DNA of 64,000 nt from the NCBI RefSeq assembly GCF_017562075.2, contig NC_054084.1, positions 17,233,889-17,297,888 on the forward strand, written 5' to 3'. Under the pieces are notes generated by a model that did not search any database, was not told the DNA's origin, and worked only from the letters and a program-made list of their open reading frames with translations. This DNA comes from Anopheles merus. Lineage: Eukaryota > Arthropoda > Insecta > Diptera > Culicidae. The position numbers and the translations under genes are program-made. Positions 13,501 through 28,200 of this stretch are shown one piece after another; positions within the stretch are counted from its first letter, which is position 1; the number at the start of each line of letters is the position of its first letter.

Positions 13501-15147
13501 AATATCCGGAATATTTAGAAGGTCATACTCCTGAACACTACACTTGTTGAACTAGAATTTTTGCACGTAAATATCTCCATCGCCGTTTATTTATAGATCC
13601 TGGCAACAGCTTGTGATTCTGTTTTTTTTCTCGTTCTATGAAACAATCAGTTTGTTTTCGTTTTAGGTGCTTCTCATAGTTGGTCCTTTTTGTTATTCCA
13701 GTCACAGATTTTTATCACTATTTTGGTATCTCGCCATTGTCGAGGTTTTTTTCAGACTCAGGACTGGATCATGTTTTGCTGTTGTTTTATTTTGATAAAG
13801 CTAAAAAAACAACAAAACTCAACGTTTTGAGCGATGGATGTATTTTTAAATGTTTTATCCAATATTCTTGTGTAATTTATTCTGCATTGATTGGAATTGA
13901 TAAAAATATTACCAAGCAACAAGCTATAAGCTATACTTTCATTTGAAAACTAATTGTTATGATACTTGACTTGTGTCAATAATGTTTGTTCTATTTTTCG
14001 TCGTAATTGCATTGATTTCATTCTTTATGTGTACTCTTTAGATTGGAGTTTACTAATTACTAACAATGAAATAAAAATAAAAACGCCAAATAAATGCCAA
14101 GCATCCAATTCATTTAAATGACGATGACAAAAAAGACTGCATGCAATAGCTTACCATAGTGAACCACTGAGCACTGAACCGTTTTCAAAACCCGATTTCT
14201 TTTCCTCATCCAATGCAAAATGGTCGATCAACGAAGGCGGCAGCGCTGCTCATCAATCTTTTTAAATCTCTTTAAAGCACACTCTGTTACAGCTCTTAAC
14301 CTTAAATCTCTCCGCTCTTTACGTGCAAGTGCCGCCACGCTCGCTCGACCTAAACGACCTTCCTTTGTGGACGCCACTTACGTGCCATTTAACAATTATC
14401 ATGTAGATACCAATAGTTCGTTCATTTCTATGTGTCTTTATAAGCGTTTGTGCAAAGATTTCCTACCACCCCAACCAACTGCCCCGGCCTGACTCAGCTG
14501 GTCTAGACATGTTTATTATTATGAATGCGATAACTCACTGCCCGCTTGTCATCGCCCGGACCAGTCCTTGTGCGCGGCGGTGGAAACTTAGTGGGGGAGT
14601 AGCTTGTAGCAGAATTTTTCCGCACCATTTTTCGCCAAACGACGCACAGTAAACAGTAGCATCCGTGACGTAATTAGGCGTGCTCATCGTACCGTTTACA
14701 CGGGGAGGATGGAGCGCCGCAGTAGCAGGAAGCAGAGGATACAGAATCCACCATGCCACGCTTGACGCTTGCTCCCTCCCATTCCGTGAAGCATTATTCG
14801 TCCACGACGCAGGAAGTGACAAAGAAAATAATTGAATATGCTTCCTTTACGCAATAAGTAGCGCGTAATGTCGCTATTTTGTACGCAATTCTAAAGGCGC
14901 GCCCGGCCCAAGCGTTTAGCGAAGGTGACAAAGCGAGAGTTGTTGCGCGGTTTGGGTGGGTACCAGGGCGAACCAGGCGGCAGATCTCATTTATATTTGC
15001 TCAAGTGTTTGTTTAGGGCGTACGCACGAAGCGGTAGAAAATAGAATGCGTCGTGTTTGCAGTTTGTACATATTACACTCAGCCGCTCGGTGGAAAGTAT
15101 TTGTCCCGGAGCCCATTCACCGCACACCGTGGCACACATACAGAGCG

Positions 15148-15163
15148 CACACACACACACACA
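15148..15163. repeat. (CA)8 microsatellite
   Basis: Eight ca units in a GC-rich patch with overlapping short frames on both strands. Confidence 0.85.
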
Positions 15164-16432
15164 TTCGTATAATCATGTGCATCATATTTTTCATCATGAT
15201 GCCTGCCCGACGAAAAAGGTGACAGGACTCGGACCGCAATGCATTAGTGAATGCTGGGCTCGATCTGGCGTGTTTGTGGGTTTGTGCTGTTTGCTGCTTT
15301 CTGCCTGCCGCTTTGCCTCAGCCGTGGCGGTTCAGCAAACAAACCGGGGCTGACAAACTGTCAGTTGTCATAGTTTTGCTTCCGCTAGATGCATTTCTTT
15401 TTACGCCATGGTGGCCCGTGTGGCTCCGGCCATTCCATCGGGTGGAACTGTAAGACAATGTGGGGACAATGCGTTTTGCAAAATCCTGCTCCGAAACAAA
15501 GAAACAAGCTAGTGGCGATAAACCAACTGGCTACAGGCTGCTGCATGCAACGCAAGCATTCGTGGCGATGGGCGGGAGGATAATACATTTTCTCTGTCGT
15601 TTTTTCTTGTGTTGCTTTGTTTTGTTTCCACCTTTTTTTTTCTTCCTCTTCTTAGCAGCAGTATTATTACCTTCGGGCTGTTTGGAAGCGAGCACGTGTT
15701 GTGTTGAATGAGTTTGTACGGTGTAAACACATATCCGTGTCCTATTTTCTAGCGCGGTGTTTATTTTCATTTGCGTTGGTTTTTGCCTCTGATGTGTTTG
15801 CAGAGGCGAATCCTGTGTGGCACAAAGTTATGAGCGGAATAGCAGTGCCATTTTCGCGGTAAAACCGCTAACTTTCCGCTCTGGCAAAGGTACATTTTTG
15901 AACATACCAAACTGTGATAGCGTTTTTTTATTACGACGAATGAAACAAAATTTGATTCTTAAATTTATTTAAAATGAATTTCGGTCAGATTTAGTCCTCA
16001 AGCATTTTAAAGAGATGTTATCCATAAGATATTTTCAAATAAAAAGCGTTATTTTAAAGTCAATAGCTATTCTCCATTTCTCTGTAGAGTTATGTATAAT
16101 AAGCATAACAAATTCACATAATATGCTCGATACTGTAATATTTCCACAAATCCTACTCATATTCATTACAGGACAGCGAGTGAAGACGAATACATTCTGT
16201 TCCATCCATCGAACTCGGTATAAATTCATGGAATGAACTCCGTGGTGAATTATGGTTTTTTTACAACTGAATGGTGAAAGCCTCTGTAAAATTACAGTAC
16301 AATGAAATGAATTTAACTCATTCTATGTGGAAGCATTTAAAAGCTATTGCATGTCTGTTTACTACGGACAACAACAAACAACAAATTATCGTTTATTTAA
16401 AGCGCTATATGGGACAGCCTCGGGATATATTA

Positions 16433-16485
16433 GTAATACGGATAGGCCTCGACCGACAGCGGTTGTTGTGCCAAAGGAGTAGAAG
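16433..16485 (+). mobile_element. SINE 3'-end fragment
   Basis: The bases gcctcgaccgacagcggttg ttgtgccaaag followed by an imperfect AAG stretch match the 3' end of the 46.2 kb SINE. The tRNA-like head and the body are absent, so this is a 5'-truncated relic. Confidence 0.65.
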
Positions 16486-18419
16486 ATGAATATTATTCAT
16501 CGAATTTCATTAAATTTTTATCCACAGCTCGCTAAAACTTGCATTGAAGATTGAAATAATCCACAAAATGTTGATTTTATACGCTTTCCCAATTTTTCCC
16601 CCTGGGTAGGCCTGCATGACCACATTTCTCCACAATAAATCATTAGTATTTCGAAGTAACATAATCAAATTGGAATATGTAAAAATGTGTAATACTGCCG
16701 TTATGCGGCCTTGAGTAAACAGCTTAACTAAAACTTTCCTCTCATAATTAGTACTCAAATGCATTGTTTTGGTCCAAACAATCTGGGCTTTTATTTTATA
16801 TTTGTTTAAACTTTGTTGTCGTTGTTAACATTGCTCCTTGGTACACGACCTAGAAATGGAGTCCCAGTTTAACTGGATGAAACACAATCCTCAAAGTTTC
16901 TGAGAACGTGTTAGGTTGTTTATAAATTAGGAACTATTATTCACCAAATATGTGTGTGGGACGAATCCAGGAATGTCGGGTTAGCTAGCTGCTAGTATGT
17001 TTTTGACTATGGCGTCACACATTCCGTCTGTATAAAGCAGCTTAAATCATAGAATGTTTCCATGCACAAAACAAGAAAAGATTATAAAAAACACGTTGTA
17101 CATTACCCATAATTACGTTTGTTGCAGAAGAACTATTTTCTAAATTTATCGTCCCATCCATTTTGCTTAAAGCACTCCTTTGCTCTAGCCATCTTTGCCG
17201 CCCTTGTCTTACACCTTGTCACGCCCGGACGGGACGTTTTAAAGTGACGCTTTTGCCTTATTCAAACCCCCGACGGTGTAAATAACCATCGTTTCACCAG
17301 AACCATTTGCAAGAGCAAGAGCGGGTGTGGCTATTAATTTTAATCTCCTGTCGTAATCTTGCCACCGAAGTACACCCAATTTCTTCGCACAGCCGCACGA
17401 GGGCTTATTTTCTCATGTTTTATGTCGCTTTTCGGCATAAATGATAAAAATCAAATAATGAGAAGTGGCACCTGTTTATAAAGGTCCCATTCACAAAATA
17501 ACCGGACCGGAGGGCGAAACGGAACGACAACGGACGGACATAAAGCGTAACTAAGATTATGCATATGAATTATACATTCAGCGTTTGTTAAGGTGTGTCT
17601 GCGTTTAATTACAACTTTGAAGGTTTTGGCAGACTGTCCTGCCCGCAATGAAGACATGCCTCGTTTGACGACAAAGGTGGTAAAAAGTACACGTTTTTCG
17701 TACACTGACTTTCGTGCACTTACCGTCAAGGGAAAATGTAAAGGGTTGAACCTTGTCCAACAATGTTCAGCCAGTTTGTTTCTGATTTGTGTCTCTCTCG
17801 TTTGCGTAGAAAGTCATAGCTGTAAATGGCTTTTTTCTATAGCCAAACTTTCCATTTAGCGCAAGCACCAAGCATGACGAACCATTGCCACGACTGCTCA
17901 TATCAGCGTCGGTATGTAAATTGACCTACTTAGCCATCCCGCACTAGCCCCGCCGCTGTTTATTTGAACAGCTTTAAGAGTGCTGTAAATATTTTAATAA
18001 GCCAGTTTTGAAGCGCGAGCCTCTACGCGAAGTGCTCAACATGCCAGCGCTCTAGCGGCTGGCAGACGACATTGGCTAAATGATTTTTGTAATTATGCAA
18101 ATCCCTGATGGAAATTGAATTTTGAGCGCACTCGAGTAGTTTCCGTGCGGAGGCAATCATGCTGCCGGGCGATCGCAATGGAGCTGCGGGTTTTTAAAAA
18201 TTGTTGAAAAAGTAATTAATATCGAACTTTTGCTCTCGAGCGTCTTCCTCTGGCGGGATATGAATTTTTATTGCTTCTGTCAAGTTTCCGAAATGAATCA
18301 CTGCACAGTTCGAATGCAAACGGAACTGTAATTGGAAAGTTTTCCGCCCTGTAGCCGAATGATTGTTGAGCAAATATTGAACCCGGGAGTGAATCATGCA
18401 GTGAAAATATGCAATCACA

Positions 18420-18491
18420 TTGACAACCCGACCATACGCTCACGCTCTCATATCCACACACAGGGTTGTCAAGTGGAAGCAGGGTTGTCAA
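18420..18491. repeat. Small repeat cluster of gggttgtcaa, one inverted and two direct copies
   Basis: The word ttgacaaccc at 18420-18429 faces its reverse complement gggttgtcaa at 18463-18472 and again at 18482-18491. The two direct copies sit in a 19-base tandem duplication (agggttgtcaagnngaa). It could be the ends of a tiny foldback or simply a local duplication. Confidence 0.45.
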
Positions 18492-18620
18492 GCAGAAAGT
18501 TATAAGAGTACGTCAGAACAAAGTAAACCGTATTGTTTATTCTCATACTATTATAAACTCGTTTGTTAAGGAGTGTGACAATTTCAGCAGAGAAGCAAAC
18601 CAAATCCCCCCTCGTCGCTT

Positions 18621-18634
18621 ACACACACACACAC
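18621..18634. repeat. (AC)7 microsatellite
   Basis: Seven ac units, uninterrupted. Confidence 0.85.
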
Positions 18635-18981
18635 CGAATGGTGTTAGCTTTAGCGCTGGCGGAGAGCTTTGGCGCACGGCAAAACACTTGCCGACGAGGC
18701 AGTCTAGTTTGTTTCGGTCGAAGCACCATTAGATCGTATCATACGCGTGGAGGCGCAAGATCTTATCACTGGCCGTGGCCCCGCACGGAACGTGTTCGTC
18801 TGTTCGCCGACGCTTACCGGCAAGCGGCACCCTGGGAGCGATAAGTTGGGTCGAGTAAAAATGCGAACGGTAAGCGAAATGTAAACATCGTAAAACGCAT
18901 CTTGGGACAAATTTTACGCCTTGCAAATCGTGTCGTTCAACACCTTTACAGCTTCTGAGGGTGAGTGCAGACGGGTGCTGT

Positions 18982-18999
18982 GGGGGGGGGGGGGGGGGG
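18982..18999. repeat. Poly-G run of 18
   Basis: Eighteen consecutive G on the plus strand, the longest G homopolymer here. The length may be uncertain in the assembly. Confidence 0.9.
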
Positions 19000-21900
19000 T
19001 AAGGGTTGGCGTTTACTTCTTTTACATTTACTAGATGGGTTTATATCTGTTACTTGAAGTGGCGTTTGAAAAGGGCTCTGGTTGGTAGAGGAAGAATGGA
19101 AAATGGTTGAATGAGAAAGCGATCACGGATATAATACTGATATATTCGATTATATCAAGAGGAAAAAGGTTGCCATTTGAGCAGAGATGATTATTTTCGA
19201 TCAATTGATTGCTTCGGAATTGATTTTCAGTGCTGAGTTCTGTTATAATTTCTTACAGCTTCTTTGTTTTTGTTTGATGATTGGCGGCGTAGTTCACATA
19301 AGCTACAACTTTTAAAGATTACCTGTATTAATTTGCTTCTTAAAATACTCTGTTTTTATGACTAACCTCGGTTACATTGTGGATTAAATTAGCAATAGCA
19401 TTAGGGATACCAATTGAAACATTTCATCCCAGAAAGATTCCTAGAAAGATAAAAATAAGTCCTTGTAATCCCATTGGCAATGACATCTTTAGGAATTATA
19501 TTGTACAACGGTTTTACGTCAAAAGCAGGATGCTGTTCGCTCAGAGCTATTTAAAAAAACAACATTAGTAATTTTGGTTTTCCCAGAATGTAGACTTTTT
19601 AATGAAATCTAGGTATTATTTAGGCAAAATTTGCTATCACAAATATAATGAATGTAATGCAATTAAATTATCTCTCTAAGTATGATTGTAGCTTTGCATT
19701 TTTTATCTTCAAATTATTAGAGTTCTTTATTTAAGTATCATTATCTGACTATTTACTAAAGTATGTCATGAAAAGTTTCATACAATTGACTTGGAATACC
19801 TTTTTGATAGATGTTTATTGAATGTAAAATAAATTTTATTATATTTTTCTTCCTATTTTTCAACTAGTTTATAAATAAATGAAAATATCTACATATTACG
19901 TATTGTGGTGTTATGTTTCCGTAAAATCAAAATAGCAAAACACATCGGCAAGAATTGGTGCTTTTATAATGATAACTATCCAACGAGGAACACAACAATG
20001 GGTCGACCGTTTTCAGTGTAATTTATCTTATTTCCCATCAGCTACTGTCACGCTATCTGCAGGAAGCCATTTCGATTAATTTCATATCATGAGATTTTCC
20101 ATACAAGTATTCAAAAGATCCCCTCAAAGCTTGTCCAGGTTCACCCAATGCGCACACCCTTGAATATGAAGTGAACAAGATGCTACGCACCATCAAGGTA
20201 CCCACCATCAGGGGAGCGTTCATTTTATCGGAACCTTTCCTGAACCTCTCTTGCTGCAATGGCACCCAACTGAACCATTTCGCACACCAAGAATCGTGAT
20301 TTTTAATGGCATCGTTTGATGGTCACCTTTTCTTCTTCCCCCTTCCCGGCACATATAATAACACTCTACCCGTATAGCCGGCGGACTGCAGTTCTTTAAA
20401 AAAACGAGAAACCCCCCTCAACTAATAAAAGCGCACCCCGGCCGGTCGGTCGCAGGGGCTCGTGACACGAAATGATTCCATTAACCGCATTATTATACAG
20501 GTGGCTGGTGCCCGGTAACATGTTTAGTGCTGGGTGGCAAATGTGATCATGAAAATTACGGCACGGGTCAGGCTGGGTCGTGTTGATGTGCGTTTTGTAA
20601 AGGTACACCTGCGTAAAGATGGTCCGTGGCGAACGTTACAGCTGACCGTGGGACCGTTGGGTTTTGGCTATTTGGACATTTACACATTAAAAATTGGAGC
20701 TGCGTGGCCTGTAGAGGAATATGTTAAAAAAAACAACAGAATATTCATCGAGATAAAATGATGTTCATGTTGTTGGTGAGGTGATTTTTTGTTATTAACA
20801 GAGGCAGGATGCATTCAATTGTGCTTAAAGCTATTTGTAGCTTTAATTAGTGCCGTCTGATGGCACTCAATGCCATGAGTTTAAAATGTAATAAAAGTAG
20901 CCCGACACTGTGACCATATTTGCATGAGCTGGTTTAACCTTTGCCGCTCAAAAAAGTCATTATTTGTGTTGCCGTCAGCGTTTTTAATTCTGTAAACGGT
21001 CATTTTGAAGTAAGCAAATAAATGGAGACGAGAAAAAAAAACCGAGCCACCATTTTTGTCTGATAAATTGGCGGAAAAAAATAAAACCAACTTATAGCAC
21101 GGTAGCACAAAACGGACCGTGCTGTGCTCTTCCTATGGTTGCCCATTCCCCACTAACCGTAGGGAAAGTGAAAAACTTTCGATTGAACTTTTGCTTCCCC
21201 CAAAAACGATTGTTCAGCAAACAAGGATGATTCCGCTGACGCTCGTCTGCAAAGGAAGCGCGCCAAATTTTATAATAAACTCACAGCGGATCATTCACTC
21301 AGATTATTAGTTTTCCGAACGGAATTTAATATACCCACCGAAGAGCAATGCCCGGTTGGTCGGTACAAAGCAGCAGGATATCGGTTCGCTCCCGTAACTA
21401 TGGCGGAGAACGTGTAGTGATTAAGTGTGGAAATGATAGAAGCTTTCATTATTTATGTCCAGTTCGGCATGGATTGAGATGTTCAGTTTTACTCAACATA
21501 TAAGTTTCACGTCGAGGTATATTTGTGAAGGATTACGTACATTCGGGTAAAATATAGTTTCCATGGCAAGCTTCATGTACGGTGTCGCTACATGATATCG
21601 TTATTGTACTGGTAGCTTATTCCTGGTAGCAACACCACTGAAAGCACATTGTCTCGTATCGAGTAAAACTTTCCGTTACAAATAAAAGCATCAATCATGT
21701 ATATTACCTTGCTCCGGAGTGGAACCTGATTGCCCCTTGGGTTGTAGCTAAATTAGGCTCCCCTTTTTGCTTCGACGACGAGGTAAATCCCAGCAGAGAT
21801 CTATTGTGCTATAGTTTCGCATATGTTTGCGCTGCACTATCCGTTGTGCCGCCCTGCCGTTTCCCCGCCCAATCCGTCCCATTTGGTGAACGTTGCGAGG

Positions 21901-22229
21901 TACGGCGCGTGTAGAAGAAATCGTGCTCTAGAGCATCTGCCTTTGATTCCTTTGGCAGTGGTCGTGGCATTCCCGGTGGGTAAAAGTGCTGTTGTATGTT
22001 TTCGGTGACTAAAACCATTCGCCTCGGGTTTTGCGGGCTTTGGGAGCGGATGCGGATGCCGGTTTGATGGCGTTACCGGTGTACGTGACCCGAGCCACCA
22101 CGGGGGAAAACTGTCACATGTGCTGTGTATGTTGCGTGCTTCTAGAAGTGCTTAGTGATACGTTCAAGCGGTGGAAAAAGTACCGTACTTTACAGATCAC
22201 GCTTGTGCGTTCCTAATGATGGGGGTGAT

Positions 22230-22280
22230 TAGAGAGAGTTAGAGAAAGAGAGAAAGAGACAGAGAGAGAAAAGGAGAGAA
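22230..22280. repeat. Purine (GA)n-rich tract
   Basis: About 50 bases of aga/gaga words with no C on the plus strand except one. Confidence 0.85.
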
Positions 22281-25200
22281 CGGAGCGCTGCGATATGTAA
22301 CGCTAGTTATGGTAATGGATGTTTAAATTATTTTCCATTGCTTCATCAAAATGCGAGGAAAGCTAAATCTCGACGGCTTGGTGAACATCTTGCACGATTT
22401 GAGCTTATCTAGGATTTTATCGATCAAAACTAGCGGCACCAATCAGACGCATTATAGATTCGGCAACGGATTTGCCGGCGTCTAATCGATTTATAATTTA
22501 GTCAGCGTTTACGCCTTGGAGTTTGGAAAGCTTGTAAGAGCAACGTGCTTATCTACCGCTTTGGTTCATTAGTCGTTGATGATAGGGATAAGGAGTGGTG
22601 CTTACATTTCGTAAAATCTTAGCACGGGTTGCCTTTGCGTAAGAGGAACATTTTGAAATGAAACGATAATTGTATAAACTAATCAACGTTTCGTAGTGTC
22701 TGGGTTGTTTAATAGTAGACACGCAGTCTGCCAGAAAGGCCAGAAGTGGATCGTCTCGTTTCGTATGTGTAAAACAAAGCTTAATACATACGATTTTTTA
22801 CACATTCTACGCATTGCTCGATCAAAATACTCGTTAAAAATGCTTTTTCAGGTTAGGTTAAGGTACTTCGAAATAAATGTTTCATGGAAGTAAATGGCAC
22901 TATAAAAATTGATGTATCTTACTTAATGTACTTTCAAAAATGTATTTTTTTATAAAAATAGATTTTTTATAAAACTGTTTGCTAATTTTTTGCAAGTAGT
23001 CACACTATTTTTTTCAATTCTATTCGCCTCTGAGCAGCTGAATCTTTTAAGTCATGAGGTTCGTTACCATTGGCAAATAGTACGATAGATTCTAAACATC
23101 ATGTTGACTCAAGAAAGACCATCACTTAGTGTGTTTGTTTTATCCTAATATTTCCACTGCTGTTCAACTCGTATTATGTATTATGTTTCATTTTTACATA
23201 CATTTTTTAACCAGTTCAAATGAAATGGGTAAATAGTTAGTAAGATTTTCAACTAATAAAAAAATGGGTTTTGTTGAGTTGGTTGCTTCACTAATACCAT
23301 CGGTTTTATTCGTTTTAAGTGAAGCTTAGTTTCAAATCGACTTCACTAGCTGCTACTGACACGTTCATCAATGAGAAGTACACATAGATGTCTTGAAACA
23401 CATGATATTTGCAGCCAAGGTAACGCAACAAACATTTTATTTGTTAGTCTCAATTTTTTTACTGTACCATTGAGCTCGATATAATTTGAAAGTTTCCTTT
23501 AGTGTAGTTTGATATGTCTTGTAATTTCTCCTTTTTAATAGGATTAGGTATCGAGATAGGATATTAGATATCTATAATCAATCGATTGATTAAATGAATA
23601 GCTTGATTTATTGATGGGTTTCTAAATTTTTTGAATTTAAAAGATCCTTTTCGGAATAGAAAAATGCGTACAGCACTGTGTTATATGTTGTATTCAGGAC
23701 ATATTAATATCATAATCGCTTACAATACACTTCTAGCTTATTAATCACATTTCGAGCAAAATTACGATAAACATGCATTACTGAAAATTCAACCACTTAT
23801 TTGAATGCACTACCGGCATAATGCGGATGTCTTTACGATCGTATCTTTTCTTCATCGCAGTATAAGCGCTCCGGAAGAAACAAGGCATCTTCAAATCGAT
23901 TGACAAAAGGTCCAAGTTAACGGATCAACCTGCATGTCCCAATCCTTAGATATCTGTCTTCAGCAGCTTAGTTGTAGTCGTTGAACTTGCCCGCCTCCCT
24001 CGGACTTTGGTTCGGTTGGAAGTTGATTTTGAAAGCAGTCGTGTGTGTATATGTTGTGCAGGTACGTCACTGTACTTGACCAGCAGCTGAAATCGCTTTT
24101 TGCGAATGCGTTCCCCCGGAAAGGCTGTCCTAGTTTCGGAAAGTAAAGCACGTCACGAACGAAATTGGTGTACCGGAGCTTAGCAGCGTTCTACCGATTG
24201 ATCTCGCCGTAGCAGTGGTAGCAGCCAAAGTTTGGCAGTGTATGATTCCATTCCACTGTGCTGCACATCCCGAGAGACTACACCACCATACGGATGTGCG
24301 TCTTATCGGTTACCGTTGGCCGTACAGCGTAGCTTAGTCTGCTGAAGCATGGTCGATGATTTGGTGTAGTGAACGGCTTTCGGTATCGAACGAACGGAGA
24401 GGACAAACCGATGACATGCTTGTGATTTTTGCGCTCCAATGGATTTGTGTTTCAATTGGAATTTGGTGGAACTTATGAGTGGAGCTTACCTTTTTTCGCA
24501 GTTTTTCAGTATTGCCAGCGGTTCAGTATTGCCAAGCAAACAGCTCCAGCGAAGTTTTGCCGTTAGCAATGTTCCTTGTTTTAATGGGCGCAACTAAAGG
24601 AAAGTCAGAGGTAAAAGTAGCTTGGACAATTAAAGTTGACCGTTTCTTTTTGCGGTAACAAATATTGCCAGCGTCACCGGTGCAGTGCTTTCTTTATGAT
24701 TTCCTTCGCCCGGCAGAGCACCTACCATGGCAGGTAGTGGTGTGGTGATGCGCACGAAAGCAGCTCAGGAGCGAGATAGAGCGTTGATTAAAGCAGCTCG
24801 TTCAACACCGTTAACAGGGTGCAAATAGTAATTGCTGGTCAGCGTGTCGCAAAAGGGCAATAAATTAAGGACCGGCTACCGGTTCCGGGCCATTAAGATC
24901 TTATCAGAAACAACCTGGCAGACGGTAGTGTTTTGCGTTTAATGCATCTTAAAGCTGTGCCGCACCGGTACCGGGTTCCCTCGGCAGTGCAGTGGTGCGT
25001 TCGCTCGATGGATAATATTCTACCTTCTTTGTGCGTTTGCCGTCAGGTAAGGAGAATGGGACGGAAATGACTTTATGTCAGGAAGCAAAACAAATAAAAA
25101 AGAGTGAGGCAAAATAATGGAGCTTGTTGAAATAAATGCTACGAGATGAAGTTTCACCACAGTGGGATGCTTGTTGTAGATAGGAGAATTGGTTGTTTTG

Positions 25201-28200
25201 TAGAATGTTTGCAAGCCGAGCAGATTAATGTAACTTTAGTTCGGTGCAAAGGTGTCTTATTCGATGCCTGAAAATTGCTCTCATAATGATAACTAATGCT
25301 TTGCTATTATTGTGGATGGAAAAAAGAAAACATATTTCACACACTTTTCCGTTTATCTTTTGCTAAAATGGAGATTGCCTGTTAGTTAAGTATCCAAAAA
25401 ATATCGTTTCATAATTCATTTCACTTCTCATCGTTCGACACTCCAGTTTTGATGGGTAGTTTTGTTTTTATAATTACAAAAAGCAAATAACATTGTACTC
25501 CAACAGAAGCATAAACATTAAATCCAAAGCCTGTGTACGTACACTGTTCCTTCGGCTCGGAAGCACAAAGCCTGACCGGCCCGGGAAAGGATAACAGCAA
25601 TCCGGTTTTTGTGGCAACCACTGCTTCCATTCCTTGACAGCAGGCTTTTGTGTTCTGTGCAGCTTTTCGTCTCGTTTGTTGTTTTCTTGTTGTTGCTATG
25701 CTTCTCCCACGGTACTTTGTTCTAGCGAGGTGCAGAAGTGAAGTGAAGCACTGTTATGATAGTTCTGGGTAACGGAACCGGCCACAAAAACACACCCACT
25801 TATGTGGCGCTGCACACTAGAGCGAAGATAAACCCACCGACATTACAACGATCTTGGACTGGCCTTGATAACTCCATTCCCTCACTTGCTCTATCTCTCA
25901 CTCTTTCACTGCTCAAAAAGTGTCCTTCGGTGGCGGAGGTGTTGCTCCAAAAAGGGGAAGGAAGTTGCAGGAAGCGAACACGTGCTTTGTTATCCGAAAT
26001 TGTGACACGTTAACACGTTCCCGCTTGCAATGGCGAAGTGCTGGTGGGAAAGGTACGCATGGGTGCAGTTTAAATGTCTTCCAGTAGAAGTGGGAAGTGT
26101 GTGTTTGGAGCCTGTTTGGCAGTCTAATGGAACGGTGTAGTAAGTGTGTACGTGGTGTGATAAAAGTAGAAACAAATAGAAGCAACTTTTGCCACACTGT
26201 TGACTAATGGTACGCTGACAAAGCGATGTAAATCAAGCATTAGTCTTTGGCGACAGTGCAAACAAGCACAGGAGTTGAACTGTGTGTGAGCATTGTATAA
26301 TTGAGTGTGTATAAAGATGTCGAAAAGACATAAAGTATAGCTCTGGGATCAAGTTTACCTAGAATTTGATTAACTGGCACCCCTTGCCGGATAATTTTAC
26401 TGTAAATATAAATGTCCAACTTACTCTCAAACATAGCTTATAAATACATGTCATATCTGGTGCAGATAAATTGCAAGGAACCTACCAATGAGCAATTTTA
26501 GAAAGCACACAGAACATATTTCTAATGAAAAATAAAACCCCTAATCAGGCTGTATTTACCCACCAACCTACTCCGGCTTTGCGGCCAGCTTTACCCATGT
26601 TTGCATCCGTGCGCCAGACGCGTGTGGGAAAAGTTAGGATTACGCAAACATTCTGCTTTGATGTTGGTTGTGTTAAGCTTTTTGCAATGCTCTGCCAAAT
26701 GATTATGCATCTCTGTACTTCTACTCTTTTGCGAATGTTGCGTATGTACTATAAGAACCGTGTAAATGAGTTTCAAAATGAGTAACACTTTTATGTTGCA
26801 ATATAGGTTGGTCCTGCGGAATACGAAAGTTTGATGTAGTTTTAAGGTAGATCAAAAGTGTGTGAGAAACAATGTTACATACAAAAGAATACCCAAATAC
26901 ATGAAAATAAAACGCTGCCACTTTATAAAACAATGTTTTGCTCACTTCAAGAATAGAACGCTCCATTTGGCTTTCTTAAAGGCAGAAACCTTCAACTATC
27001 AGCCGTCCCGAGCACCGAAAAGCATATTATATTTGAAAGTTATGCTCCCTACTTCACAGTGCACGATTGAAACTGCCGTAAAAGGGGGCGATTACGGTGG
27101 ATGAAGTTTTTCACAGCTCCGATAATAGTGCAGCCAGTGTGTTCCGTACGTCTTCGGGCGAACGGAACATTTACCGTCGCGATGGCACGTGTACGTGTGT
27201 GTGCGCGCTACACAATCGAATCTGCTGCCGGCTGACAAATTGATGCTTTTACGCTATGGTCCATTTTTTAGTCTGCTCGTTGCTCCGCTGCTTTAGCCAG
27301 AGTCATGGTTCTTGCTTCTTTCTCGGTCTCGCTTTCGCCTCGCCTGCTGGAATGTGCCGTCCTAGTTTTTGGCCGTCAAAAGTGGGTGTGGTGCGTGATT
27401 GGAAATACATTATCCTTGTTGGGTGGGTTCGGTATTACATTCCACGGGAGGTGGTAAAGAAAGCCGGCAAACTCAGGGTTGTATGTAACTATGATAAAAC
27501 CCAAAGTCTTTTGAATGATGCAAACGGTAAGAAGGGAGACCAAACTACAGGAGCTTTTCGAGCACGCTTTGTGCTGTGTGGTTCATATGTGTATGGTTTG
27601 GTTGCTTCGATAGCTCGGCTGCTGTTATTGTGTGCCTGTGTTGCTTAATTGCAAAATCGCTTGCATCGGGTGTACATCTCAATCCTACCGGTAATGGCAT
27701 TGTTGTGCACTGGTGATACAATCCAAGCCCATGTTCGTTCGACGGTGTGAAATGCACTCCATTTCGGGCAAAGCAACATGGCCGGTTACGGAAGCAACCG
27801 TTTCGAAAGCATTAGTGATTGGAATCGTACACACGCCACGGTGCCGATGATTCGGTACTAAACAAAGCGTTAATGCTGCAAACGATGACTTTGATCATGA
27901 TCACTTGCGCGACTCGCGTCCGTGCCTGCTCCATCGATGGATGGCGTTCAATGAAGAAACGGCTTCATCTGATTGCTTGCAATCATAACGTATTACGGGG
28001 CAGTACTTAGACAGGCGCATTCCGTGTGCAGCACAAACTGATGGGTGCATTAGTGCTGCTGGTGTTGCTTTCGGTACGTTGAAGTGCTAGGTTGAACAAT
28101 AGTGTGGTCTCATTAATGGGTGGGAAGTCAAAAAACAATGTTCTGTTAAAAAACAATGATGTGCATGTTTGCAAACACTGAGAACAGGATAAAAATTCTT

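Larger units (their letters stand above)
5141..16432. other. Noncoding, no gene recognised
   Basis: GC-richer patches at 5640-6260, 11740-12250 and 14540-15720 support overlapping frames on both strands, the longest 176 codons on the minus strand at 5840-6370 and 158 at 11250-11726. None shows a domain, signal peptide or plausible splice pattern that I recognise. AT-rich DNA at 7800-8060, 9630-9960 and 13200-14100 contains nothing further. Confidence 0.55.
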
